A stretch of DNA of 64,000 nucleotides from Clostridium hydrogenum (GCF_021432385.1 NZ_JAEACT010000004.1:806001-870000), one strand, 5' to 3'. Numbered from the stretch's first letter, positions 52,948 through 62,138 are shown. Notes: a model not told the origin generated them from the letters alone. A program made the numbers and translations.

Positions 52948-54651
52948 TTAGATTGTTTTAAAGCACTTTTCAATATCATCCAACTGATTTTTGAAATTTT
53001 CTGCAGCTTCTTTTATTTCCTCTTCATTTTGCCTTTCTAATATTTTTTCAAAATGTTCAGCAAGCACGGAAATAAATGCTCTCTTATCACCAAGTGCTTC
53101 CTCATATAACCTTTCTGCCCTCGCCAAAAGATATCTATTTTTCGCTCTTTCCCTTGGATGAATTTTTATATCCTTAAGAGCTACAAGCCTTTTTTCCACT
53201 TCCTGTTCAGACATTACTCCAGGATTTTCTTGAATTACAACCCTCTTTGTAGTGCCAGTCTCAACAGCTGTAACTTCAACCTCAAGAATTCCATTAATAT
53301 CATAAGTATATCTTACATCTATAGATTGTTCTCCAGCTGGTGCAGGTGGTACATTTATTTTAAGAGTACCAAGTTTAACATTGTTTTTAGTTAACCTGCT
53401 CTCACCTTGAAATATATCCACTCTTATTTTAGTCTGCTTATTAACTATAGTATAAAGTCGTTTTACCTTGCTTACAGGTATTGGAGTGTTTCTTTCTATT
53501 ATTGGGAAAAAGTATCCATCCTTATAATCACTTTCAGATATCCTGTGAGCAACCTCTGTGCCTAATGTATATGGGCAAACGTCTGTAAGTATTAATTCTT
53601 CCAAATTTTCATTTCTATCCTTGAGAGCAACTTGAATTGCTGCACCAAGAGCAACTGCTTCATCTGGATTTATATTAGAATACGGTAACTTTCCAAACAT
53701 CTTACTTACAACCGATTTTATAAACGGCATGCGTGTAGCCCCTCCAATTAAGATTACCGCATCAAGATCCTCCGGTGCTAAATTTGCATCCTTTAAAGCC
53801 CTTTCTATTGGCTGACGAAGACGTATTAAAAGGGTATTTGCGAGTCTTTCAAATTCATCTCTAATAATTTTCTTTTCAAAAGTTTCATCATCTTTAGTAA
53901 ATTCCATTTTGCCTTCATTATTATTACTTACAGCTTTTTTGCAAATTTCAGCCTGCTTATATATAGCTGAACGTTCCTTATTGTCAAGAGAATCGACATC
54001 TATTTTATTAATTTCAAGAAAGTAAGATACCAGTAAATTAGTAAAATCTTCACCACCTAAAAAATTATCTCCTGCTATAGATTTAACCTCCATTATACCT
54101 TCAAACATCTCTAAAATGGATACATCAAAGGTTCCTCCCCCAAGATCAAATACAAGAAATTTTGTATCTGCATCTTTTAGATGAATTCCATAGGATATTG
54201 CTGCCGCAGTAGGTTCACTTATGAGTCTTTCTACACTTAAACCAGCAAGTTCTGCTGCATGCTTTGTAGCCTTTCTTTGAGTATCATTAAAATATGCAGG
54301 AACACTTATAACAGCTTCCGAAATCTCCTCTTTTAAAAATGCCTCTGCATCTGCTTTCAAAGATTTAAGCACAAAAGATGATAAATCCTCTGGTGAAAAT
54401 ACATACTCACCTAACTTATAAAGCTTACTTGTCCCCATATATCTCTTAAATGCAGAAGCTGTATCCTGTGGATGTGTAATAAGTCTCTCTTTTGCAATTT
54501 TACCCACAAGTATTTCACCATTTTCATCTACGCTTACTATGGATGGAGTAAGATTTTCTCCAAAAGCATTTGGTATTATCTTTGGTCCATCATCAGTAAA
54601 ATAAGCAGCTAGGCTATTGGTTGTTCCCAAATCAATTCCTATCTTTGCCAT
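52948..54651 (-). CDS. hscC: HscC-like Hsp70 chaperone
   Basis: About 567 residues, shorter than DnaK (about 610-640). The nucleotide-binding domain is complete: IGIDLGTTNS at the N-terminus, VPAYFNDTQRKATKHAAELAG, and FDLGGGTFDVSI; the substrate-binding domain has VCPYTLGTE and NTPIPVSK. The lid is reduced, which is typical of HscC-type chaperones that work without the classic DnaJ/GrpE set. No co-chaperone gene lies beside it. The start at 54651 (GGGGTGATTGAGG upstream) removes two residues. It is monocistronic, ended by a strong stem-loop. Confidence 0.9.
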   Translation of the reverse strand: MAKIGIDLGTTNSLAAYFTDDGPKIIPNAFGENLTPSIVSVDENGEILVGKIAKERLITHPQDTASAFKRYMGTSKLYKLGEYVFSPEDLSSFVLKSLKADAEAFLKEEISEAVISVPAYFNDTQRKATKHAAELAGLSVERLISEPTAAAISYGIHLKDADTKFLVFDLGGGTFDVSILEMFEGIMEVKSIAGDNFLGGEDFTNLLVSYFLEINKIDVDSLDNKERSAIYKQAEICKKAVSNNNEGKMEFTKDDETFEKKIIRDEFERLANTLLIRLRQPIERALKDANLAPEDLDAVILIGGATRMPFIKSVVSKMFGKLPYSNINPDEAVALGAAIQVALKDRNENLEELILTDVCPYTLGTEVAHRISESDYKDGYFFPIIERNTPIPVSKVKRLYTIVNKQTKIRVDIFQGESRLTKNNVKLGTLKINVPPAPAGEQSIDVRYTYDINGILEVEVTAVETGTTKRVVIQENPGVMSEQEVEKRLVALKDIKIHPRERAKNRYLLARAERLYEEALGDKRAFISVLAEHFEKILERQNEEEIKEAAENFKNQLDDIEKCFKTI

Positions 54652-54714
54652 CCTCAATCACCCCAATTACTTTTTAATTTGGCTATATTTTATTATATCG
54701 GTTTTGTTTTTGGT

Positions 54715-55015
54715 ATGTAAACCATAAAGTTACAATTTAACACAGAGTACGGAGTACAGAGTACAAAGTACAGTGAATGATGATTTACCTTTTGCTTTGC
54801 TTAAGTAAATCTTAAACTTAATGTTGTCAGCTTCGCTGAGCACCATGTATGGCGCGATTGCGCAGCAATAAAAAAATAAGTTTTCAGATTTTTCGCAGTG
54901 CTAACGGAGAAAAATCATCCTTCGTTGTACTCTGTACTCTGTGTTAAATTGTAATTTATAAGTATGAATTTTGTATAAGTAATTTTAATTTTTTAAATTG
55001 CTTATCTATAGAAAC
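54715..55015. repeat. Family C element, copy C11
   Basis: GTAC class: the left arm has four units (AGAGTACGGAGTACAGAGTAC...), while the right arm has only two (GTACTCTGTACTCTG). It shows that unit number varies while class is kept. Interior hairpins are as in C9. It covers the start side of the gap before the second TetR gene. Confidence 0.8.
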
Positions 55016-55032
55016 GTTTCTCTTTAAATTTC

Positions 55033-55061
55033 TTGACATATATTAAAATATAATATACGAT
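55033..55061 (+). promoter_or_regulatory. Promoter upstream of the second tetR gene
   Basis: TTGACA (55033-55038), a 17-base spacer and TACGAT (55056-55061). The -35 is perfect and the -10 weak. The family A copy A4 lies between this promoter and the gene, so it would be part of the messenger leader. Confidence 0.5.
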
Positions 55062-55111
55062 TACCTTGCACAATGTAACTTTAATATACATATTGTGTAT
55101 TATATCTATAT

Positions 55112-55209
55112 AGATATACCAGCTCAACTATTAAAATTCATGTGCACCATAATGCCAAGAAACCAGCGTTTTGGTACAAACAAATTTTAAGTTTCACAAT
55201 GGTATATCT
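55112..55209. repeat. Family A palindromic element, copy A4
   Basis: 98-bp palindrome (AGATATACCAGCTCAACTAT ... ATGGTATATCT) with the core 'gcaccataatgcc...gttttggtac'. It ends six bases before the ribosome site of the TetR gene, so it forms a large hairpin in that messenger's leader. Confidence 0.75.
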
Positions 55210-55231
55210 CTATTACAGGAGGAAAAGTTTG

Positions 55232-55879
55232 ATGAATCCCATACCTAGAAAAGAACGAGAAAGACAAGCAAGAGAAGAAGATATAATAAATGCAGCAGAA
55301 AAAATATTCATAGAAAAAAGTTATAGTGGAGCTTCAATGGAAGAAATAGCAAAGGAATGCGAGTTTACTAGAAAAACGCTTTACCAGTATTTCAGTAACA
55401 AAGAAGATTTATATTATGCAGTTATAATCAAAGGCTTTACTAGACTTTTAGCTTATTTTGAAAAAGAAATAAAAAATGGAACTACTGGCTTTGAAAAGCT
55501 TCAAAATATTGGCTTTGCTTATTATAAATTTTATAAAGACTTTCCTGGTACTCTTAACCTTATGAACTATGTTGGATACGTTAAATCAAAGAAGGAAAAC
55601 ATACATAAACACGAGGAATTTAACAAAATAACAAACTTAGTAGCACAAACTATTGCAAAAATCATCGATGAAGGTAAATCAGATGGTAGCATTCGTACAG
55701 ATATTGATACAATGAGCGCAACTCTATCCTCTGAGTTTCTAACAACTGGCTTTTTTAACATGCTTTCTGTATCTGGCGCCACCTTTATGAGTCACTTTTC
55801 ACTTAATGAAGATGATTTTATACATTTTAATATTACTTTACTCTCAGGTATTTTCCGCAATAAAAATGATATGCTTTAA
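55232..55879 (+). CDS. TetR/AcrR family regulator
   Basis: About 215 residues: N-terminal helix-turn-helix (DIINAAEKIFIEKSYSGASMEEIAKECEFTRKTLYQYFSNKEDLYYAV, about 15-62) and a helical ligand domain. The start at 55232 is chosen: AGGAGG is eight bases upstream. A longer frame reaching back to 55142 would run through repeat A4. Converges on the M28 peptidase gene with a 4-base overlap. The target is unknown. Confidence 0.9.
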   Translation: MNPIPRKERERQAREEDIINAAEKIFIEKSYSGASMEEIAKECEFTRKTLYQYFSNKEDLYYAVIIKGFTRLLAYFEKEIKNGTTGFEKLQNIGFAYYKFYKDFPGTLNLMNYVGYVKSKKENIHKHEEFNKITNLVAQTIAKIIDEGKSDGSIRTDIDTMSATLSSEFLTTGFFNMLSVSGATFMSHFSLNEDDFIHFNITLLSGIFRNKNDML

Positions 55880-57327
55880 CCCAAAATACCATATGATTGT
55901 TTTTGAGGTTTACCTAAAATTTCGGCAGGAATAGTATCAATTCCTGTAATCACCTTTAAAAAGGTTTGTATTTGCTCGTACATTATTTCAGCATCTAATT
56001 TATCAATATCCACATTTGATGATATCTTACACAAATAATCTGGAGCAGGAACAAGTGAAATTGTTGGTATGCCCTCTTGAAAAAGTGGCTGCCCTTCACC
56101 AAAATAAATATTATTCCTAGGTCTTAAGGTAATAGTTCTAACTTTATTTCTTCCTTCTAAAGCTTTAATGTATATATCATTCATCACATTATTCCCTGTG
56201 TATACCAATTCAAGGTCTATTGGATTAGTTTTACTATAAGTTAAATGTTTTTTATCATCCTTCCATTCTGTGCAGCCTAGATGTTCAATTGTAACAGCTG
56301 CCACTGCTTTTTTATTATTACCTTTTCCATCCCAAAACTCAGGATGATCCTGTAACCATCTTGAAGTTGCTTGGCGATTATTTACTCCAAACTGAGGTAA
56401 TTGAAAATGCCCCGTAGCAAATACAAATATAATTGTTCGATTTCTCTCGCTAAGTGGAAATTTAGAGAAATAATGAGCCAAAGCAAGTAACCCTATACCC
56501 CCATTTTCTTCACATGCATTCGGACCATCTGTATGTGTATTTACAATTATTGTTTCCTTTGTATTACTTCCAGGCAGTACTGCATAAATTGATTTTGATA
56601 AAGCACTGCTTTCTACCTTTGCCTCTAAAATAATATTTGCCCTAACTTTAGTTCTAGCAATTTTTTTTAACCTATCTCCTGTTTCTCCATCCACCCAAAT
56701 AGCTGGACATCCTTGATAATCGACTGTGAAAGGCAAATATTGCTTCACAGCATTGTCGTAAGATAATTTTCTCCAAATGCATATAACTCCAAGCACACCT
56801 TCCTCTGCCGCCCTTTTTAAATTAGGACCTTTCAAAACAGATCCAATAACAGGATTAGTTATTAAAGCTGGAAGTTTAACTTGCTTTGGATAAGAATTTC
56901 TTTTTTTGAAAATCACAGAACTAGGCATTGATGGTATGTTTACTTCTACTATTGCTATTTTTCCTTTAGCCTTTTTAAAATCACATTTTTTCTTACCACA
57001 ATATATAAGTTCACCACTAACCCCATCCTTTGATGTTTGTCCTGAATAAGGATAATAGGAGGTTGTTTTCAATTCTTCTATTGTTTCGTTATTTTTTTGA
57101 ATAGTTAGCTTACAATCTTTTGCTTCCCATTTATTAAATTTATATTCATCATGAAAAACTTCTAATCCATAGTTTCTAAGCTCATTTTCTATAAAATCAA
57201 TATATTTTTTATGGGAAGCAGTTCCTGTTAATCTAGGTCCAAGATTATTTATAAACTTTTGAAAATTCCATAACTCTTCTTTACTCAAAATCTTCTTCTC
57301 TAAATTTTTTATCATAATATTCCCCAT
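55876..57327 (-). CDS. M28-family metallopeptidase-like protein
   Basis: 483 residues. An N-terminal part (about 20-100) has the peptidase fold start; a PA-like insertion is at about 100-215; then the M28 catalytic half (NTHTDGPNACEENGGIGLLALAHYF, about 250-275) supplies His, Asp and Glu zinc ligands, with TIEHLGC and PDYLCK further on. M28 enzymes are aminopeptidases or carboxypeptidases on small peptides. There is no signal peptide. The start could be the ATG at 57327 or one at 57315; GGATGGGG lies between them. It is divergent from the third TetR gene, which may control it. Confidence 0.85.
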   Translation of the reverse strand: MGNIMIKNLEKKILSKEELWNFQKFINNLGPRLTGTASHKKYIDFIENELRNYGLEVFHDEYKFNKWEAKDCKLTIQKNNETIEELKTTSYYPYSGQTSKDGVSGELIYCGKKKCDFKKAKGKIAIVEVNIPSMPSSVIFKKRNSYPKQVKLPALITNPVIGSVLKGPNLKRAAEEGVLGVICIWRKLSYDNAVKQYLPFTVDYQGCPAIWVDGETGDRLKKIARTKVRANIILEAKVESSALSKSIYAVLPGSNTKETIIVNTHTDGPNACEENGGIGLLALAHYFSKFPLSERNRTIIFVFATGHFQLPQFGVNNRQATSRWLQDHPEFWDGKGNNKKAVAAVTIEHLGCTEWKDDKKHLTYSKTNPIDLELVYTGNNVMNDIYIKALEGRNKVRTITLRPRNNIYFGEGQPLFQEGIPTISLVPAPDYLCKISSNVDIDKLDAEIMYEQIQTFLKVITGIDTIPAEILGKPQKQSYGILG

Positions 57328-57387
57328 CCTTTAATTGACATTTGTTGATTAATTGATTTATATTGATTATATTATTCTATAAAAATT

Positions 57388-57421
57388 CTAACAATGTGCC
57401 ATTTAATTGAAAAATGTTAGT
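57388..57421. promoter_or_regulatory. Possible operator between peptidase and third tetR genes
   Basis: CTAACA and TGTTAG half-sites about 21 bases apart (TCTAACAATGTG ... AAATGTTAG) lie in the divergent gap, as a candidate binding site for the TetR-type product. Confidence 0.35.
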
Positions 57422-57469
57422 TATGCGACACTATTAATAAATTTGTAAATTAAAAGGAGAAAATTTTTA

Positions 57470-58015
57470 ATGAAAGAACAGGATAGAAGATCTAAAAGAA
57501 CCAAACGAATGTTAAAAAATGCACTTATAGAATTGTTAAAGACAAAAAATATCAACCAAATTTCTGTTCGTGAATTATCAGAACTGGCTGATATAAATAG
57601 GGCAACTTTTTATCTTCACTATAAAACTCCTCATGATTTTTTACTTCAGCTTGAAGATGAACTTTTTAATATAATTTTCACTTCATACAAAAATCACGAT
57701 ATCAATAATCAATATGACTTTTTACTTTTACTTTACAAATGTATAGGTGACAATTATGAATTGCTAAAAGTTCTGCTTAATTCAAATACAGGCAGCACTT
57801 TTTGGGATAAATTAAGTGACTCAATTAAAGCTCAATATAGCTCCCTATGGTCGTCCCATTTAAGTTCTTTAACCAATAATGAGCTTCAATACTATGCTAA
57901 TTTCATAATAGATGGATACGTTTCTGTAATAAAGTCTTGGTTATTAAAAGGAAGATTAGAGTCTCCTGCTGAAATGGTTGAATTATCCATGCGTTTTCAA
58001 TATAAAATCATTTAA
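57470..58015 (+). CDS. TetR/AcrR family regulator (YbiH/DhaS-like)
   Basis: 181 residues: helix-turn-helix NALIELLKTKNINQISVRELSELADINRATFYLHYKTPHDFL (residues 17-58), then the C-terminal domain of the TetR_C_8 type (SLTNNELQYYANFIIDGYVSVIKSWLLKG). It is divergent from the M28 peptidase gene and probably its repressor. Two short fragments of a close relative's last codons are found again near 62911-62961 and 61850, so this family was present twice. Confidence 0.9.
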   Translation: MKEQDRRSKRTKRMLKNALIELLKTKNINQISVRELSELADINRATFYLHYKTPHDFLLQLEDELFNIIFTSYKNHDINNQYDFLLLLYKCIGDNYELLKVLLNSNTGSTFWDKLSDSIKAQYSSLWSSHLSSLTNNELQYYANFIIDGYVSVIKSWLLKGRLESPAEMVELSMRFQYKII

Positions 58016-58042
58016 GTACCTTTATAATATATGGCTATATTT

Positions 58043-59212
58043 CTACAGGACTAATTTTTCAATCCTATTTCTTCCATTTGATTTAGCCAAGTACAAAGCC
58101 TCATCAGCAATTTTAAAACATTTTTCAAACTCTTCTTCTGTGCTTCCCTTAAATTTAGTTAACCCAAAACTCATAGTAATTCTAATGTAATTATTATCAA
58201 ACAGTATTTCATTCTTTTCTATTTTTTCTCTTATTTCGCTAGTAATTACTTCCGCATTTTCAATGGAAGTACTCGAAAATAAAATAATAAATTCTTCTCC
58301 ACCCCATCTTGCTGCCAAATCAACTTTTCTAATACTTTCCCCTATTATTTCTGCAGTTTTTTGCAATACCACATCTCCAGCCTTATGTCCATATTTATCA
58401 TTGATAGCTTTAAAGTAATCAATATCCATTATTGCTATAATTGCTTCTTTCTTTTCATACAATTTATTTTCTATGATATCTCTTTTTATAGCGGTCTCAA
58501 AATATCTTCTGCTAAATAAATTAGTCAAAGCATCATAATTAGAAATATATTCTAGCTTCTTATTAGTTTCTTCCAAAACAATATTTTTTACCATAATATT
58601 AACCTGGCTTTCATAAATTAGCTTTGACATAATTAAAATGCAAAAGTAGAATGTTGTACTATTGACAATGTTACTTAAAAGTATTCCTGAATTCTTTTGA
58701 AATATTAAGGATAAGCATATAAAAATAGCATGTGGTATAGAATATACTAAGTAATTTCTTGGTGGTTTTATTAATGCCAGAATCCCACATAACATCAAAC
58801 CTGTAATATATGATGTTATCTGCCCAACTGTAATTTGGTCAAGCACGCTTATAAAAGCTAGAAATATCATGAAAAACAATATTGAAATTTCAGTAATTAA
58901 GTATGGTACTTTGTTATTTTCATTTTTTCTATAATTCTTTAATATGAAAAATACAGTTGAACTTGTAACAAGAATAAAAAAATGAAAAATGAAATACATT
59001 ACGTAAATAAATAAATTACCATTACTCTTACTTATTGATGGGATATCATGAAAAACAATTAATAATAATTCAATAATACTAGTTACTATACTAAATATAA
59101 AAAAACGCCTATAATTTATTTTCCTTATTTCATTATCAACCTCATTAATATGTTCTAGAGTTATTCCTAAATTATCTTGATCAGTATTAATTCCAAAGAA
59201 TTTATTAAGCAT
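58043..59212 (-). CDS. Membrane diguanylate cyclase (GGDEF)
   Basis: 389 residues: six hydrophobic segments (about 35-195) and a C-terminal GGDEF domain. The active-site loop reads RWGGEEF (G304-F308), so it should be catalytically active, making c-di-GMP from two GTP. An inhibition site is present as RKVD (295-298), five residues before GGEEF. The membrane part has no recognised sensor domain. AGGGGA precedes the ATG. c-di-GMP controls motility and attachment in clostridia. Confidence 0.93.
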   Translation of the reverse strand: MLNKFFGINTDQDNLGITLEHINEVDNEIRKINYRRFFIFSIVTSIIELLLIVFHDIPSISKSNGNLFIYVMYFIFHFFILVTSSTVFFILKNYRKNENNKVPYLITEISILFFMIFLAFISVLDQITVGQITSYITGLMLCGILALIKPPRNYLVYSIPHAIFICLSLIFQKNSGILLSNIVNSTTFYFCILIMSKLIYESQVNIMVKNIVLEETNKKLEYISNYDALTNLFSRRYFETAIKRDIIENKLYEKKEAIIAIMDIDYFKAINDKYGHKAGDVVLQKTAEIIGESIRKVDLAARWGGEEFIILFSSTSIENAEVITSEIREKIEKNEILFDNNYIRITMSFGLTKFKGSTEEEFEKCFKIADEALYLAKSNGRNRIEKLVL

Positions 59213-59260
59213 CTAATTTTCCCCTTATCAATTAAATTTTTGGAGTACCTAAAGATATAA

Positions 59261-59358
59261 AGATAAACCACTGTGAAACTTCAAATTTATTTTTACCAAA
59301 ATGCCGTCTTCTGGGCATTATTGTGCACATAAATTTCAATAGTTGAACTGGTATATCT
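59261..59358. repeat. Family A palindromic element, copy A5
   Basis: 98 bp, ends AGATAAACC / GGTATATCT, core 'taccaaaatgccgtcttctgggcattat'. Lies between the start of the GGDEF gene and the end of the Crp/Fnr gene. Confidence 0.75.
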
Positions 59359-59387
59359 ATACTTGTTATTTATTATTACTTAAAAAT

Positions 59388-60068
59388 TCATAGAAGCTTA
59401 AAACTATTTTTATAATAATCAATTACTCCTTCTTTTTTCATTCTAGAAAGTTCTCTTGAAAGAGCACTGCGTTCCACATTAATGTATTCTGCCATACCAT
59501 TTCTATCAAGTGGTATATTGAAAGTATTGCTCTCCTTCTCTTTTGCCACTCTTTTTAAATATGCCAGTACTTTTTCCCTTACAGTTGATTTTATCAAGCA
59601 ATCATTTCTATCATGTAAAATCATAGCTTTTTCTGCTACAGCATCAATTAAATTGCACAGCAGAATACTATGTTTAGGGCAAGCCTTATCAGCAATAAAA
59701 TTTTTAATAGGAATAAAAAGTACGCAAAGTTGCTCTTGGGCCTCCACGGATACTGGACTCTTACGATTTTTACTAGCAGCTAATAAAATTCCAATAAAAC
59801 TTCCGGGCTTTAAAATAGTTATAATCGATACTTTACCTGATTCTTCTCGCTTAATAGATCGCCCTGAACCTGACAATAAAATACCAATATCATTTACTAC
59901 ACTGCCTTCACCTATAACCATCTCATCCTTTTTGTATTTGACAAATCTAGCGTGCATATATTTAATTATTTTTTCGATTTCTTTGCCATTAATTCCGTAA
60001 AAAAGACTTGTTTGTTCTAAAACTTTTATATAATCTATCATCATTTTATTACGTTGCCTATGCAACAT
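59388..60068 (-). CDS. Crp/Fnr family regulator
   Basis: 226 residues. The cyclic-nucleotide-binding fold (about 20-140; FVKYKKDEMVIGEGSVVNDIGILLSGSGRSIKRE) is followed by an HTH_Crp domain (about 165-225; FNIPLDRNGMAEYINVERSALSRELSRMKKEGVIDY). There is no cysteine cluster, so not an Fnr-type oxygen sensor. The first ATG is only one base from AGGAGG; a TTG or the ATG at codon 9 might be the true start. Two palindromes in the divergent gap are likely its sites, and it faces the ECF-S/permease operon, which it probably controls. Confidence 0.88.
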   Translation of the reverse strand: MLHRQRNKMMIDYIKVLEQTSLFYGINGKEIEKIIKYMHARFVKYKKDEMVIGEGSVVNDIGILLSGSGRSIKREESGKVSIITILKPGSFIGILLAASKNRKSPVSVEAQEQLCVLFIPIKNFIADKACPKHSILLCNLIDAVAEKAMILHDRNDCLIKSTVREKVLAYLKRVAKEKESNTFNIPLDRNGMAEYINVERSALSRELSRMKKEGVIDYYKNSFKLL

Positions 60069-60081
60069 ACCTCCTAACTAA

Positions 60082-60141
60082 ATTGTAATACAATAAATTC
60101 GTGGTAGCAAGACAAGCCTTGTAATATCCAATATTACACAA
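60082..60141. promoter_or_regulatory. Two palindromes between crp-like and transporter genes
   Basis: ATTGTAATACAAT (60082-60094) is a perfect 13-bp palindrome about 13 bases upstream of the regulator start. A second, TTGTAATATCCAATATTACACAA at 60118-60140, is a longer imperfect palindrome with the same half-site. They look like Crp/Fnr-type sites controlling both directions. Confidence 0.65.
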
Positions 60142-60262
60142 TCTTTCACTTGCTTATTTGTTAATTGTTCTAAATCAAATATACAATGGGATTGTTGCAC
60201 TAATTATTCAATTCGTAATATTTAAAATGACTTTGTGCTACAGCCCCATTAAGGAGGTAAAC

Positions 60263-60781
60263 ATGAATAAACAAATTAAATTTATAACAACTATAGGACT
60301 TTTAATGGCACTTACTATTGTATTTCAAGTATTAAGCAAAATTATACCATTAGGAGCATTTAGTAATTTCATAACTGGTTCTTTAGTGAACATGTGTCTT
60401 ATTATTTCAGCTTCAGTAACTGGAATATTAGGTGGTTCAATTATAGGTATCCTCACACCTTTTATTGCGCTTTTAACAGGTTCACCTGTACCAATAGTAT
60501 TTATTCCATTAATATCACTCTGTAACTTTTCATTGATTTTATCATTTTCCCTGCTTAAAAAAAGAAAAATTATAAATATAGTAGTACCAGCAATTATCAA
60601 AACTTCCCTACTCTATTTATCAATTAATATTATGATTTCACTTATGAAATTTGCTCCTAAAAAGGCAAAAATGTTATTATATCTATTTGGTTGGCCTCAA
60701 TTTATTACTGCTATAATAGGTGGTATTATAGCAACAATTGTATTAAACAGACTTAAAAATCATTTAAGTTTATCTCTATGA
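60263..60781 (+). CDS. ECF-type transporter S component-like membrane protein
   Basis: About 172 residues, six hydrophobic segments, with the pattern of ECF S-components (LLMALTIVFQVLSKIIPLGAFSNFITGSLVNMCLIISASVTGILGGSIIGILTP). S-components bind a vitamin or trace metabolite and work with a shared energising module encoded elsewhere. The start at 60263 follows AAGGAGG; a longer frame back to 60158 has no ribosome site. It heads an operon of three membrane genes behind the Crp-like regulator. The substrate is unknown. Confidence 0.8.
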   Translation: MNKQIKFITTIGLLMALTIVFQVLSKIIPLGAFSNFITGSLVNMCLIISASVTGILGGSIIGILTPFIALLTGSPVPIVFIPLISLCNFSLILSFSLLKKRKIINIVVPAIIKTSLLYLSINIMISLMKFAPKKAKMLLYLFGWPQFITAIIGGIIATIVLNRLKNHLSLSL

Positions 60782-60791
60782 GGAAAGTGGA

Positions 60792-61280
60792 ATGAATAAT
60801 TTATTTACGATTTTCTTTTATATTATTACAGTTTTTTTATTAACTTTATCTTTTATAAAAAGCAAAGCGAAAACAATCTTATCCTTAAAAAGAGCATTGA
60901 AAATGCTTTTTAATGTATTCCCACAATTTCTTGCTATACTATTACTTATGGGACTTTTACTTGCTTTTGTAGATGCTCAAACAATCCAAAACATTATTGG
61001 AACAAAGTCTGGCATTTTTGGAATGCTTTTAGCTTCGCTCCTTGGTTCTATCTCTTTAGTTCCTGTTTTAATTGCATTTCCAATTGCTTCAAGGCTATTA
61101 GAAAATGGTGCTGGAATAATTCAAATAACAGTTTTTATATGTACACTTACTTCAGTTGGAATTGTTACATTGCCTCTTGAAAGTAAGTATTTGGGTAAAA
61201 AGATAGCAATTCTTCGTAATACGCTATTTTATATATCTGCATTCGTAATTGCTTTAATTATGGGAGTGGTATTATCATGA
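60792..61280 (+). CDS. Permease half, ArsP/DUF318-like (N-terminal type)
   Basis: 162 residues, mostly membrane. The stretch FNVFPQFLAILLLMGLLLAFVDAQTIQNIIGTKSGIFGMLLASLLGSISLVP (about 38-92) is the first half of the UPF0718/ArsP_1 permease pattern, normally a single protein of about 300 residues. Here it stops after about half of that. The next gene supplies the other half, so the pair appears to be a two-chain permease. GAGGAAAG precedes the ATG. Confidence 0.8.
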   Translation: MNNLFTIFFYIITVFLLTLSFIKSKAKTILSLKRALKMLFNVFPQFLAILLLMGLLLAFVDAQTIQNIIGTKSGIFGMLLASLLGSISLVPVLIAFPIASRLLENGAGIIQITVFICTLTSVGIVTLPLESKYLGKKIAILRNTLFYISAFVIALIMGVVLS

Positions 61281-61810
61281 AAAAATTTCTTTTAAAAAAT
61301 AAATTTCTTATATTAGCTATAGTAATAAATCTTTTTGCAATATTATTTTCCCCTAAAATAGGCAAAAGCTCTTTAATTTTCACTAGCAATAATTTTATTG
61401 ACTTTTTATTTATGTTAACTCCAATTTTTATATGTATTGGATTACTTGATGAATGGATATCAAAAGATACAATGATAAAAATTATAGGTAAAAAATCTGG
61501 TTTGATGGGTATTCTAATTTCGTTTTTACTCGGAGTAATTACTGCTGTTCCTCTATACGCTCTACTACCGGTAGCAGGTGTTTTACTCAAAAAAAACAGC
61601 AAAATTTCAAATGTGCTAATTTTTATATGTTCAAGCGCTAGTATTAGAATTCCACTGTTGCTTTTTGAAGCTTTATCTATGGGATGGAAATTTACCTTAA
61701 CAATGCTTGTTACAAATATTTTTATAGTTATAATTATTGCTTTTTTAATCGAAAAAACATTGACATACAGCGATAAGAAAGAACTTTACGCTAATAGCCA
61801 ATTACTCTAA
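61277..61810 (+). CDS. Permease half, ArsP/DUF318-like (C-terminal type)
   Basis: 177 residues, membrane. It carries the second half of the same permease pattern (IGKKSGLMGILISFLLGVITAVPLYALLPVAGVLLKKNSKIS at about 74-115), parallel to the preceding gene's GTKSGIFGMLLASLLGSISLVPVL. It overlaps that gene by four bases (ATGA), so translation is coupled. The two halves are likely to act as a heterodimeric channel for a metal or small molecule; the operon link to an ECF-S protein is unusual. Confidence 0.8.
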   Translation: MKKFLLKNKFLILAIVINLFAILFSPKIGKSSLIFTSNNFIDFLFMLTPIFICIGLLDEWISKDTMIKIIGKKSGLMGILISFLLGVITAVPLYALLPVAGVLLKKNSKISNVLIFICSSASIRIPLLLFEALSMGWKFTLTMLVTNIFIVIIIAFLIEKTLTYSDKKELYANSQLL

Positions 61811-61824
61811 AATACTTATATTTT

Positions 61825-61883
61825 TTACATGCTGCTATACATATCTTTTAAAGTCTTATTTTTAATAAAACCCATATGCAAGC
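61825..61883 (-). pseudogene. Acetyltransferase-tail remnant, first copy
   Basis: Read on the minus strand, the block gives HMGFIKNKTLKDM, the end of a GNAT protein. The same bases (AAGTCTTATTTTTAATAAAACC) recur in the second copy at about 62960. It overlaps the permease operon's downstream region and has no start. Confidence 0.45.
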
Positions 61884-61913
61884 ATAAGCCAACAATTTTA
61901 TTTGTTGGCTTAT
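61884..61913. terminator. Terminator of the permease operon
   Basis: ATAAGCCAACAA pairs perfectly with TTGTTGGCTTAT around a 6-base loop, followed by ATAT-rich sequence. Confidence 0.7.
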
Positions 61914-61974
61914 ATAACATAACTTTTGAACTATTATGTAAAGCGCCACTGCTTAGGATTGTACATTATTCAAA

Positions 61975-62003
61975 TTGACAAAAGCTTATTAGATAAATAT
62001 AAT
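61975..62003 (+). promoter_or_regulatory. Consensus promoter of the cytidylate-kinase-like gene
   Basis: TTGACA (61975-61980), a 17-base spacer and TATAAT (61998-62003), both perfect. The leader is about 130 bases and includes no obvious structure. Confidence 0.75.
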
Positions 62004-62138
62004 GTTAAATATAGCTAAATAAATTACATTTAACCTTTATATTAAATAAAAGGTTATAATCCCTAAACTTAGCTTATAAATGCTTCAAAACGAATTGTAG
62101 GGATAATAATTATATGTCTTAAGAAAGGTTGTGTACAA

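Noticed and set aside
59482..60000. Plus-strand frame of 172 codons opposite the Crp/Fnr gene
   Set aside because: Antisense shadow; the minus-strand product has recognisable domains.
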